From Phragmitibacter flavus (GTDB taxonomy: Bacteria > Verrucomicrobiota > Verrucomicrobiia > Verrucomicrobiales > Verrucomicrobiaceae), in contig NZ_VAUV01000012.1 in NCBI RefSeq assembly GCF_005780165.1, positions 1 through 64,000 on the forward strand: a DNA stretch of 64,000 nucleotides, read 5' to 3'. Position numbers and translations under genes: made by a program. The notes beneath the pieces were generated by a model. That model searched no databases and had not been told where the DNA came from. It worked only from the letters and a program-made list of their open reading frames with translations. Shown here one piece after another: positions 8,801-15,494 of the stretch (its first letter is position 1; every line of letters begins with the position of its first letter).

Positions 8801-9656
8801 TGGTGCCGGGAACGGATTTGCGGTAAATGGCGATTTCATCGAGCGCTCCATTCAGGGTGTTGCCGGGTCCGCCGCCATTGCCGGTGCCGATCAGGATGTC
8901 GTCGGCATCGTGAACGGGTGGGGCGGTGGTTTTTCCGGCCATGTCCCAGGTGCCGCTGGAGATTTTTTTGCCGTCGATGTAGCCGCTGATGCTGTCGGGT
9001 TTGCCGAAGGTGTAGGTGACGGCGACGTGGTGCCAGCCGGGGCCGGGGGTGAAACCATCTTTGGCGACCCAGCGATGGGAGTTTTCCTCGCCGCTGGTGG
9101 TGCGGCTGCGGAACAGGAAGGTGGGTTTGGCTTCGCCGTTTTCGCCTTTGAGTCGGAGTGCCCAGTTTTGGTTTTCGGAGGGGAGGCCGGGGGTTTTGTT
9201 GCGGCCTTTGCCGATGAGGTAGACGTAGCGGCCGTTGGCGATGTCTGCCGATTGAACCCAGGTTTCGATGGTGATGGTTTCGCCTTGTTTGAAGCGCAGA
9301 TTGTCGTCGGGGAGTTCGGATTCCTTGACGCGGATGGAGCTGTCTTTGCCGGTGAAGGTGGCGGCTTGGTTGCCAGCGGGGAAGGCGGGATAGGTGGGGG
9401 TTTGTGGACCGGCGGGGGCGATGGCGGCTTTGCCTTCGAGGGTGCCGGGCTTGGGTTTGGAGTCGGGGGTGTCAAAGGTCCATTTGGCGACGGGGGCGAC
9501 TTTGGGGATGACGACCGAGTCGTTGTTGGTGGTTGGTTCGGTTGGGGTGGGGGTTTTGTCGCCGGAGTCACCGGAATCGTTGGCGGCGGAGAGCACCAGG
9601 TTGGCGGGGAGGACGAGGATGCAGAGCGTGAGGATGATGAAGCGGGAAAGGTGCAT
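5877..9656 (-). CDS. LamG-PSCyt1-DUF1549-DUF1553 (PSD1) protein
   Basis: Start chosen at [20 protein letters not shown], a clear signal peptide, giving 1259 residues; the open frame continues upstream through a heptamer array but lacks a start signal there. Domain order: LamG-like concanavalin fold (about 60-275, VAKWTFDT ... [10 protein letters not shown]). Then comes a planctomycete cytochrome c domain with a CYSCH haem motif (about 570-670, ending [14 protein letters not shown]), and DUF1549 ([21 protein letters not shown]). A second CARCH motif follows, then DUF1553 to the C-terminus ([19 protein letters not shown]). The two CxxCH motifs imply covalent haem in the periplasm. It is transcribed ahead of the DUF1501 gene. 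Binding a carbohydrate through the LamG domain is plausible but unproven. Confidence 0.92.
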   Translation of the reverse strand: MHLSRFIILTLCILVLPANLVLSAANDSGDSGDKTPTPTEPTTNNDSVVIPKVAPVAKWTFDTPDSKPKPGTLEGKAAIAPAGPQTPTYPAFPAGNQAATFTGKDSSIRVKESELPDDNLRFKQGETITIETWVQSADIANGRYVYLIGKGRNKTPGLPSENQNWALRLKGENGEAKPTFLFRSRTTSGEENSHRWVAKDGFTPGPGWHHVAVTYTFGKPDSISGYIDGKKISSGTWDMAGKTTAPPVHDADDILIGTGNGGGPGNTLNGALDEIAIYRKSVPGTTLAQRFQFMPPPPTVDPATIPDGKVLVQICEENIPRKNAWPDHPPQPTETYQESAFGFFELPQKYIDTGIRADRPNPSVIRAAAKVEIPVGKHRLLMRGRGAARLHINGKQTLTTPFPKNNTSAHNLVSEQDKFLDLGDPNFRWVQPGDSEAWIEFESQGGSHLIIYEQMVGGMVGRSNRRPELGESIVAISLQGTQTWQLLTPGTQRIDYPDTAIPAYRNAQLAQLTTLNQKRRAELRQQHAPYWNKRREAAQQYLTSTKDIPVPAPTPDYPANNAIDHFINSKIATVATQYTKAKKDGVNFYREVLPILEANCYSCHQGTKTKGDLVLDNLASALIGGESDGPAITPGKAAESSLFHRVTTTDEDYIMPPKGHPLTAEQIDILRRWIDEGAVWPELNVERIELTDTTSDLHFLRRITLDTIGIPPTLKEIEAFLADTSKDKRAATIDRLLADPRWADRWMGYWQDVLAENPNILNPTLNNTGPFRFFLHESLSDDKPFDLFVTELLRMRGSNRFGGPAGFGIASQNDVPMAAKGTIVSTAFLGIEMKCARCHDSPAHESSQQDLFELGAMMQKASLDVPTTSSVPIDKLHEGGRKPLIQVTLNPGTKVDPAWPFEDLIPAALADTLAETPTDTRDRLATLITAPQNQRFAQVIANRVWKELMGRGIINPVEDWEKGKPTHPELLAWLGREFTRQNYSLKNLSRLIFNSHAYQRATDPALREASPLFTAPAPRRLSAEQIVDSAFAATGKPMRTEEISLDIDGRRDMGSSLNLGLPNRAWELTSTSNERDRPSLALPRIQAINDVLQAFGWRGSRQDPLSTRDLSPSALQPAILSNGTMAIWLTRLSDDHGITQLALKDQSVEQLIDTLFLQLLTRKPTAEERETYIDYLSQGYDTRIFTGSIPVAQPKERRPEKYVTWTNHLDAEANVLRQQQEVAARKGDPPTNRLTPEWRLRMEDTLWALLNAPETVFAP

Positions 9657-9754
9657 GGCGGGCGGCGACGGATTTTGGGGTGATGATAACAGAATTCGTC
9701 TGTGGAAGTAAACGTTACTGGGGTGGCAAAGTGAATAACTCTTTCGTGGGGGGC

Positions 9755-9880
9755 GGGAAGTGGGAAGTGGGAAGTGGGAAGTGGGAAGTGGGAAGTGGGA
9801 AGTGGGAAGTGGGAAGTGGGAAGTGGGAAGTGGGAAGTGGGAAGTGGGAAGTCGGAAGTCGGAAGTCGGAAGTGGGAAGT
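9755..9880. repeat. Heptamer tandem array (GGGAAGT)
   Basis: Eighteen 7-bp units, fourteen of them GGGAAGT up to 9852 and then mostly CGGAAGT variants, fill the gap between the divergently transcribed PSD1 gene and galU. The frame of galU remains open through the array (repeating GSGKWEV), and on the other strand the PSD1 frame does too (repeating HFPLPTS). The rest of 9657-10026 shows no gene. Confidence 0.97.
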
Positions 9881-10026
9881 CGAAACGAGGGGTGGTTGGC
9901 GGCGTTGGGAGATGGCGAAAGCGGTGTCGCGCCCTAGGGCTTGCCAACGTAGTCCAAATTTTAGGGGCTTGCGAGCGATGGAAAATTGCGATTGTCAGGG
10001 GCGGGGCGGCATTTATAGAGGGAGCG

Positions 10027-10920
10027 ATGATTTCCCAATCCCGACCCATTCGCAAAGCTGTGATTCCTGCTGCTGGTTTTGGCACGCGTTTTTTGCCAAT
10101 CTCCAAAGCGGTGCCGAAGGAGATGCTGCCGGTGGTGGACAAGCCAGTGATTCAGTATGTGGTGGAAGAGGCGGTGGCCAGCGGGATCACGGACATTTTG
10201 ATGATCATCAGTCGTGGCAAACGGGCGATTGAAGAGCATTTCATGACGAACGTTGAGCTGGAGGCGGATCTGGAATCCAAGGGCAAGATCGAGTTGCTGG
10301 AAGAGTTGCGGGCATTGTCGAAATTGGCGCGGATTCATTATGTGTTTCAGCCCAAGATGGGCGGGCTGGGGGATGCGATCCGTTGTTCAAGGGATCACGT
10401 AGGGGATGAACCATTTGCGGTGTTGTTGGGTGATGCATTGGTTTCACCGGGCGAGGGAGCGAAACCGGTGCTTCGGCAGTTGATGGATGTGCAGGAGGAA
10501 TTCGGCGGTAACGTGGTGGCGCTGGAGGAGGTGCCGCTGGAGAAGGTGAGCCGGTATGGGATTTTGGGCGGGGCGGAAGTTCGGCCGGGAGTGATCAAGG
10601 GGGAGGTGTTTGTGGAGAAACCTTCGGTGGAATCGGCACCATCAAGACTGGCGGTTTCGGCGAGGTATTTGCTGACGGCGTCCATCTTTGATGAGCTGGA
10701 CAAGACGCCGAAAGGGAAGGGCGGAGAGTTGCAACTGACGGATGCGATGGCGTCTTTGATGACGAGAGAACCGTTGTATGGCGTGAAATATGACGGGCGT
10801 CGGAATGACATTGGCAACAAGCTCGATTTCATCAAAGCGAATGTTGAATGGGGCATGAAACGCGAGGACATTGCAGGTGATTTACGGGCATACATCGAGA
10901 AACTACTTCAGGCATCTTAA
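10027..10920 (+). CDS. galU: UTP-glucose-1-phosphate uridylyltransferase
   Basis: The enzyme makes UDP-glucose from glucose-1-phosphate and UTP, feeding envelope polysaccharide and trehalose/glycogen routes. From ATG 10027 it has 297 residues, a normal GalU length. The nucleotide-binding motif AAGFGTRFLPISKAVPKEML opens the protein, followed by VVDKPVIQYVVEEA. FQPKMGGLGDAI and LGDALV (metal-binding Asp) follow, and YDGRRNDIGNKLDFIKANV lies near the end. GAGGGAG lies about five bases ahead of this ATG, which supports it over the much longer open frame that runs back through the heptamer array. Confidence 0.95.
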   Translation: MISQSRPIRKAVIPAAGFGTRFLPISKAVPKEMLPVVDKPVIQYVVEEAVASGITDILMIISRGKRAIEEHFMTNVELEADLESKGKIELLEELRALSKLARIHYVFQPKMGGLGDAIRCSRDHVGDEPFAVLLGDALVSPGEGAKPVLRQLMDVQEEFGGNVVALEEVPLEKVSRYGILGGAEVRPGVIKGEVFVEKPSVESAPSRLAVSARYLLTASIFDELDKTPKGKGGELQLTDAMASLMTREPLYGVKYDGRRNDIGNKLDFIKANVEWGMKREDIAGDLRAYIEKLLQAS

Positions 10921-10994
10921 GCATCTCGATCGCTTCGTTTGGTCGGCGCTGAGGAATTGATGATGAAGAAGGGTGAAAAATTTGGCTTTTCCCC

Positions 10995-11022
10995 TTGCAC
11001 TTCAGCTCTTGGCTGCTAAACA
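10995..11022 (+). promoter_or_regulatory. Possible promoter of the ribosomal cluster
   Basis: TTGCAC (10995-11000) and TAAACA (11017-11022), 16 bp apart, resemble sigma70 -35 and -10 boxes about 65 bp ahead of rpmJ. The -10 match is weak. Confidence 0.3.
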
Positions 11023-11088
11023 TCCTTCCCCTCCGCCCCACAATGACTGTGGCCAACGGGTGGGTAAGCCACTTTATCTGTTATTTCC

Positions 11089-11202
11089 ATGCGAGTCCGT
11101 CCTTCTGTAAAACGTTTGTGCGAAACCTGCCGAGTCATTCGGCGTCGTGGGGTCGTGCGCATTGTCTGCAAGAACCCACGCCATAAGCAGCGTCAGGGCT
11201 AA
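11089..11202 (+). CDS. rpmJ: Ribosomal protein bL36
   Basis: A 37-codon gene, [16 protein letters not shown] then [18 protein letters not shown], is plainly bL36 of the large subunit. The zinc ribbon ligands are intact: Cys11, Cys14, Cys27 and His32. The zinc-binding form is thus present. It opens the cluster rpmJ-rpsM-rpsK-rpsD, the usual order in bacteria. No purine-rich ribosome-binding site is visible; the leader just before the ATG is pyrimidine-rich. Confidence 0.96.
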   Translation: MRVRPSVKRLCETCRVIRRRGVVRIVCKNPRHKQRQG

Positions 11203-11240
11203 TCTTCACCACCTCGTATAACCGTCACCGAAAACGCATT

Positions 11241-11636
11241 ATGGCACGTCTGCTTGGAGTCGAAATCCCGAATGAGAAGCGCATCGAAGCTTCTCTCCCT
11301 TATATTTATGGCATTGGCCCTTCCCTCACCCGGAAGATCCTTGCTGAAACCGGCGTTGATCCTAACATTCGCGCTGGCGAATTGTCCGACGATCAGCTTG
11401 CTGAAATCAGCCGTGTGATCGCCGCCAAAGGCATCATCGTTGAAGGCGACCTTCGTCGTGAGCTTGGCGCCCATTTGAAGCGTTTGAGCAGCATCAACTG
11501 CTACCGCGCCACCCGCCACCGTCGTGGACTTCCTGTCCGTGGCCAGCGCACCAAAACCAATGCCCGCACTCGTAAAGGCAAGCGTAAGACCGTCGGCGTG
11601 CAGCGCAACCCGAATGCCAAAACCGGCAAAGTCTAA
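11241..11636 (+). CDS. rpsM: Ribosomal protein uS13
   Basis: uS13 sits in the head of the small subunit and contacts the large subunit and P-site tRNA. The 131-residue product starts MARLLGVEIPNEKRIEASLP and has the helix-two-turn-helix segment YIYGIGPSLTRKILAETGV. The RNA-binding C-terminus carries RHRRGLPVRGQRTKTNARTR. It follows rpmJ by 38 bp. No Shine-Dalgarno sequence is visible upstream (the leader ends CCGAAAACGCATT). Confidence 0.97.
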   Translation: MARLLGVEIPNEKRIEASLPYIYGIGPSLTRKILAETGVDPNIRAGELSDDQLAEISRVIAAKGIIVEGDLRRELGAHLKRLSSINCYRATRHRRGLPVRGQRTKTNARTRKGKRKTVGVQRNPNAKTGKV

Positions 11637-11703
11637 TTTTGTTAATTTGATTGATAAGAGTCAAAGGATGTCGTGAAGACGTTCTAATTTTTCCCTGAAT
11701 ATC

Positions 11704-12285
11704 ATGGCCGAAGAACAAGACAACACCATTGAGCCAACCGCTCCAGTCGCAGAAGCGGCTCCGGTTGCTCCCCAAACCGACGCGGCTCCTGCTGCTCCAG
11801 CAACTGCAACCGCCGCTCCAGCAGCCGCACCTGCAGCTCCTGAAAAAGAAAAACAAAAGACCATCAATGATGTGTTCTTGAGCCTTGATGGCGGTGCCAC
11901 TGAGCAGCCCAAGGTCATCAAAGCCAAGGGGAGCAAAAACGTTTCCAGCGGTATCGTTCATGTCACCGCGACTTTCAACAACACCCTGGTCACCGTGACC
12001 GATCGCAATGGCAATGTCATTGGCTGGTCGAGCGCTGGCAAGATGGGTTTCAAAGGTTCCCGTAAAGGCACCGCGTATGCCGCCCAGGTGGTTTCGCAAG
12101 ATGCCTGCCGTCAGGCCATGGGCCACGGTTTGCGTGAAGCTGAAGTTCGTTTGAAGGGACCTGGTTCAGGTCGTGAATCCGCCGTTCGTGCCGTTCAAGC
12201 TCTTGGCATCGACGTTGCGATCATTAAAGATGTGACCCCCGTTCCACACAACGGTTGTCGTCCACCAAAAGCGCGCCGCGTCTAG
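11704..12285 (+). CDS. rpsK: Ribosomal protein uS11 with Ala/Pro-rich N-terminal extension
   Basis: The C-terminal 125 residues are ordinary uS11 of the small-subunit platform: [41 protein letters not shown], and the terminal [13 protein letters not shown]. Ahead of this lies an unusual extension of about 65 residues, starting [20 protein letters not shown] and dominated by Ala, Pro and acidic residues, then a short lysine-rich link. Typical bacterial uS11 is about 129 residues; this is 193. No internal ATG sits at the usual start of the conserved part, and the ATG at 11704 is spaced normally after rpsM. The extension therefore appears to be translated. Its function is unknown. Confidence 0.95.
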   Translation: MAEEQDNTIEPTAPVAEAAPVAPQTDAAPAAPATATAAPAAAPAAPEKEKQKTINDVFLSLDGGATEQPKVIKAKGSKNVSSGIVHVTATFNNTLVTVTDRNGNVIGWSSAGKMGFKGSRKGTAYAAQVVSQDACRQAMGHGLREAEVRLKGPGSGRESAVRAVQALGIDVAIIKDVTPVPHNGCRPPKARRV

Positions 12286-12315
12286 TCTGAATTTTAGTTT
12301 TTACCTTTTACTGTC

Positions 12316-12927
12316 ATGGCACGTTACACTGGTCCTAGAGAAAAAATCGCCCGTCGTTTTGGAGTCGCCCTTTTTGGCCCTTCCAAGGCGCTTGAAACCC
12401 GCAACTTCCCACCCGGGCAGCACGGCGTTCGCAACACCCGTCGCAAACTTTCCGATTACGGCACCGCCCTTGCGGAGAAACAAAAACTCCGTTTCACCTA
12501 CGGCGTTCTTGAGAAACAATTCCGTCGCGTTTTCGCTGAAGCGGTTCGTCGCAAAGGCGTGACCGGCACGATCCTTCTTCAGTTGCTTGAGCTTCGTCTC
12601 GACAACGTCGTTTACCGTCTTGGTTTTGCCAACACGCGTTTCGCTTCCCGTCAGATGGTCAACCACGGTCATATCACGGTGAATGGCAAATCGGTCGACG
12701 TGGCCAGCTACCTTTGCGGACCTGGCGATGTGATCGCGGTGAAAAACAACGTGCGTTCGCAGCAGTTGGTGAATCGTTTCCTTGATCTTACTCAAGGCGT
12801 GATCACTCCTGACTGGGCGACCGTTGATCGCGACAACAAGACCGGAACTGTCAATCGTGCTCCTGAGCGCGAAGAGATCGAAGTGTTCTGTAACGAGCAG
12901 TTGGTCGTTGAGCTTTACTCCCGTTAA
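12316..12927 (+). CDS. rpsD: Ribosomal protein uS4
   Basis: uS4 is a primary 16S-binding protein that organises the 5' domain of the small subunit. The 203-residue product starts MARYTGPREKIARRFG. It includes the S4 RNA-binding domain (LELRLDNVVYRLGFANTRFA, then ARQMVNHGHITVNGK-like sequence) and ends with the usual EIEVFCNEQLVVELYSR-type tail. The N-terminal cysteines of zinc-type S4 are absent, as in many bacteria. In most bacteria rpoA follows; here a terminator follows instead. Confidence 0.97.
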   Translation: MARYTGPREKIARRFGVALFGPSKALETRNFPPGQHGVRNTRRKLSDYGTALAEKQKLRFTYGVLEKQFRRVFAEAVRRKGVTGTILLQLLELRLDNVVYRLGFANTRFASRQMVNHGHITVNGKSVDVASYLCGPGDVIAVKNNVRSQQLVNRFLDLTQGVITPDWATVDRDNKTGTVNRAPEREEIEVFCNEQLVVELYSR

Positions 12928-12949
12928 TTCGGTCGATTAGTTTTTGGAA

Positions 12950-12981
12950 AACGGCGCGCACGAAAGTGGGCGCCGTTTTTT
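12950..12981 (+). terminator. Rho-independent terminator after rpsD
   Basis: AACGGCGC (12950-12957) pairs with GCGCCGTT (12970-12977) and a T run follows (12976-12981). It lies about 20 bp beyond the rpsD stop and ends the ribosomal operon. Confidence 0.85.
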
Positions 12982-13112
12982 GTGGTGAATGAGTTGGGAG
13001 CGAAGATGCGGAAAAGAATCAGGGCGGTGAATTGAATATGTCGGCAGCGATCAAAATCGGGCCCAACCTCCTCTATCTCAGGATAACCGACGCCTATTTG
13101 GTTGGGGCAGTT

Positions 13113-13216
13113 ATCTGTGTCTATCTGTGTTCATCTGTGGTTTTGAATAGAAGTCTTCAAAATGGTGAAACAGGGGTTTGATTTTTAACCACAGATGGAC
13201 ACAGATAAACACCGAT
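13113..13216. repeat. 30-bp inverted repeat (ATCTGTG family)
   Basis: A 30-bp left arm (13113-13142, containing CATCTGTGGTT) and right arm (13187-13216, containing AACCACAGATG) match as inverted repeats at 27 of 30 positions, with a 44-bp spacer. Within each arm the motif ATCTGTG recurs about every 10 bp. Similar sequence is a known kind of dispersed repeat in related phyla. The remainder of 12982-13299 holds no gene that I can see. Confidence 0.8.
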
Positions 13217-13299
13217 CAAATGAGTTGAGCTGGTGGCTTTTTGATGACCTTGGCTCGTAACTACTTTTGTCTATTTAACGCTTTAACCTCTACGCCATT

Positions 13300-14070
13300 G
13301 TGACCCGTTTTCGTCCCTGTATTGATCTTCATGATGGCAAGGTGAAGCAGATTGTGGGCTCGACGCTGCAAGACATCGGGGCGGGGCCCAAGGAGAATTT
13401 TGTAAGTGATCAGTCGGCCGCGTGGTTTGCCCATCGATATCGTGAGGATGGCTTGACGGGCGGGCATGTGATCATGCTGGGAGGTGGCAATGAGGAGGTG
13501 GCGCTGCAGGCGTTGGAGGCGTTTCCGGGAGGATTGCAAATTGGGGGCGGGATCAAGGCGGTGAATGCGTTGAAGTATCTCGAGGCGGGTGCGAGTCACG
13601 TGATCGTGACCAGTGCGATTTTTGATGCGGACGGGAAGTTTAACGAGCGGGAGTTGGAGACGATTGCTGAGGTGGTGGGGCGTGATCGGTTGGTGCTGGA
13701 TTTGAGCTGCAAGGCGCACGAAGGAGGCTGGCGCGTGGCAATGAATCGGTGGCAGTTGCTGACTGATCTAAAGGTGGATGAGGCGGCCTTTCGGCGGTTG
13801 TCGCCTTACTGCGCGGAGTTCTTGATTCATGCGGTGGATGTGGAAGGCAAATGTGAAGGGATTGATGAAGATCTGGTGGTGCATCTGGCGGGGTGGTGCG
13901 GGTTGCCGATGACTTATGCGGGAGGGGCGAGGTCGTTGGAGGATTTGAAGCTGGTCGACCGGTTGAGTGATGGGAAGATCGACGTGACGATTGGCAGTGC
14001 TTTGGATATTTTTGGTGGCAGCGGAGTGAAGTATGAGGAGTGCGTGGCGTTTAATCGCAGGGTTGGGTAG
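13300..14070 (+). CDS. hisA: Eukaryote-type HisA (ProFAR isomerase)
   Basis: The enzyme isomerises ProFAR to PRFAR in histidine synthesis. The 256-residue TIM barrel reads RPCIDLHDGKVKQIVGSTL, CHVI-like GGHVIMLGGGNEEVALQAL, LQIGGGI, VLDLSCK with GGWRVAMNRWQ, EFLIHAVDVEGKCEGID and YAGGARSLEDLKLVDRLSDG. This pattern fits the eukaryotic HIS6/HISN3 branch much better than classical bacterial HisA. Catalytic Asp residues at DLHDGKV and in HAVDVEG are present. The start is a GTG at 13300 with no clear ribosome-binding site. No other his genes are nearby, so the gene stands alone. Confidence 0.88.
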   Translation: MTRFRPCIDLHDGKVKQIVGSTLQDIGAGPKENFVSDQSAAWFAHRYREDGLTGGHVIMLGGGNEEVALQALEAFPGGLQIGGGIKAVNALKYLEAGASHVIVTSAIFDADGKFNERELETIAEVVGRDRLVLDLSCKAHEGGWRVAMNRWQLLTDLKVDEAAFRRLSPYCAEFLIHAVDVEGKCEGIDEDLVVHLAGWCGLPMTYAGGARSLEDLKLVDRLSDGKIDVTIGSALDIFGGSGVKYEECVAFNRRVG

Positions 14071-14142
14071 AGGGGAGTGTTCGGGTTTGAATACCAATTT
14101 ACCCGCGGGCTAAAATGTGGGGAGTGTTCGAAAAGGGTTTTT

Positions 14143-14341
14143 GTCCCGACGGGACAACTCATAAAAGCCCGGCACGAAGTGCCGGGTGGTGGTCATGATG
14201 GGGATGGCGTCCTGTAGGGACGCTTTATGCGAGGGGAGGAGCGATCGCGGCTCTGCATGAGGCGTCCCCACAGGACGCTCAAATCAGCCCGCCCGAACCC
14301 GGCACCTTGTGCCGGGCTATTATGAGTCGTCCCGTTGGGAC
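14143..14341. repeat. ~200-bp nested palindrome of six hairpins
   Basis: The outer arms 14143-14187 and 14297-14341 match as inverted repeats at 41 of 45 positions. An inner pair (from about 14198 and ending about 14279) matches at about 20 of 24. Within each arm are small hairpins in mirror order: GTCCC-GAC-GGGAC, CCCGGCAC-GAA-GTGCCGGG and GCGTCC-TGTA-GGGACGC, with counterparts on the right. The centre holds GCGATCGC. No gene is present between 14071 and 14486. Confidence 0.9.
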
Positions 14342-14486
14342 GTGAATTTCGGATGCAAACAAGACATCCGAACCGACGGTTGTTACATCACTGCCACCGC
14401 CGTTTCTTAACACGAAAAACCGACCAGGCAGACGGGGCTGTTGGTCGGTGGATGAGGTTGATAAAAGGGCTAGTGACTATGACTGA

Positions 14487-14651
14487 CTAGACCTTGGGTT
14501 TGCGTCCGGTGATAAGGGAGACAATGAACAGCACAAGGAAAACGACGAAGAGAACTTGGGCGATCCAGGCGGCGGTTCCGGCGACTCCGCCGAAGCCAAG
14601 AACTCCGGCAATAAGGGCGACAACGAGGAAAATGATGGCGTAGTGAAGCAT
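14487..14651 (-). CDS. DUF1328 small membrane protein (YtjA type)
   Basis: A 54-residue protein, [20 protein letters not shown], then [19 protein letters not shown] and a basic end GRKPKV. Two transmembrane helices separated by a Gly-rich turn are characteristic of DUF1328/YtjA inner-membrane proteins. These are common beside stress-related genes, and here it is beside a YciE/DUF892 gene on the same strand. No function is established. Confidence 0.9.
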   Translation of the reverse strand: MLHYAIIFLVVALIAGVLGFGGVAGTAAWIAQVLFVVFLVLFIVSLITGRKPKV

Positions 14652-14771
14652 GGTATTTGGTAGGTTGTGGGTTGTTTTTTTCTGGTTTGGATTCCCGTTC
14701 GAAGCCTTCAGGCTGGAATGGAGAAGAGTTTAAATGAACTGATTGATTGATGAGAATTGAACAAAGAGAGA

Positions 14772-15290
14772 CTAGGCGGCGACGTCAGCAGCCTCGTTGT
14801 TGATGCCCGAGTTGAACCAGCCGCCGGTGGCGATTCGAGTGAGTTCTTGATCGGTCGTGACAGCTCGTTGCAACATCTCGTTGAGAGTCTTGGAAATCGT
14901 CTTGTGACTGAGCACGCGGGCAAACTCTTTGGCGGTGCCGAAGCCGGCGATCTCGTAATGCACAATGCGCTGGGCGTTGGCAATGAGGGCGGCGTCGATG
15001 GTGGCAGTATCACCCCAGTCACTGGTGGTGTCCTTCGCTTCGCGGATGAGACCATCCATGGCTTCGCAGGTGACTCCCTGGGGGGGGACGCCAAGTTCGT
15101 TGCACATTTCTGCGAGGAGCTTGATGTTTTGACGAGTCACTCCCTCGACGGTTTTGAGTTGCTCGCGAAGCTTGATCGAAGTCGCCGTGGTGATGAAGCT
15201 GGCGAGGTGCCGATTATAATTCTCCTCAGCATTGAAGAGGTCACGCAATTGCTCGCGCAGCAGATCTTCAAGGGAAAAATATTTCTTCAT
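14772..15290 (-). CDS. DUF892 (YciE/YciF) ferritin-like protein
   Basis: Starting at MKKYFSLEDLLREQLRDLFN (172 residues). The pattern DLFNAEENYNRHLASF, then EGVTRQNIKLLAEMCNELG, DAALIANAQRIVHYEIAGFG and LNEMLQRAVTTDQELTRIA fits the DUF892 four-helix bundle, related to ferritins. The Glu and His residues expected to bind a di-metal centre are visible (AEENY, EGVTRQ, HYEIAGF, TDQELT). Such proteins are linked to stress responses, but their substrate is not settled. It lies upstream of the DUF1328 gene and may be co-transcribed. Confidence 0.88.
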   Translation of the reverse strand: MKKYFSLEDLLREQLRDLFNAEENYNRHLASFITTATSIKLREQLKTVEGVTRQNIKLLAEMCNELGVPPQGVTCEAMDGLIREAKDTTSDWGDTATIDAALIANAQRIVHYEIAGFGTAKEFARVLSHKTISKTLNEMLQRAVTTDQELTRIATGGWFNSGINNEAADVAA

Positions 15291-15494
15291 ACACCTTAAC
15301 ATAGCAGGGATGGGACCAGTGAAGATCCTGTTGGTGCAATTACCTGAGGATGAGTGGATTAGGGGTTTTCATGGGGGTCGATTCCACAGAGCAGATGGCA
15401 TCATTCCAAGGCAATTTGCACATGGCTGTGGGCGAATTGCACGAAGCGTTGATGTTTAACGTCCCAGTTGCCAACTTGAGCGTTTGGGGTTTGA

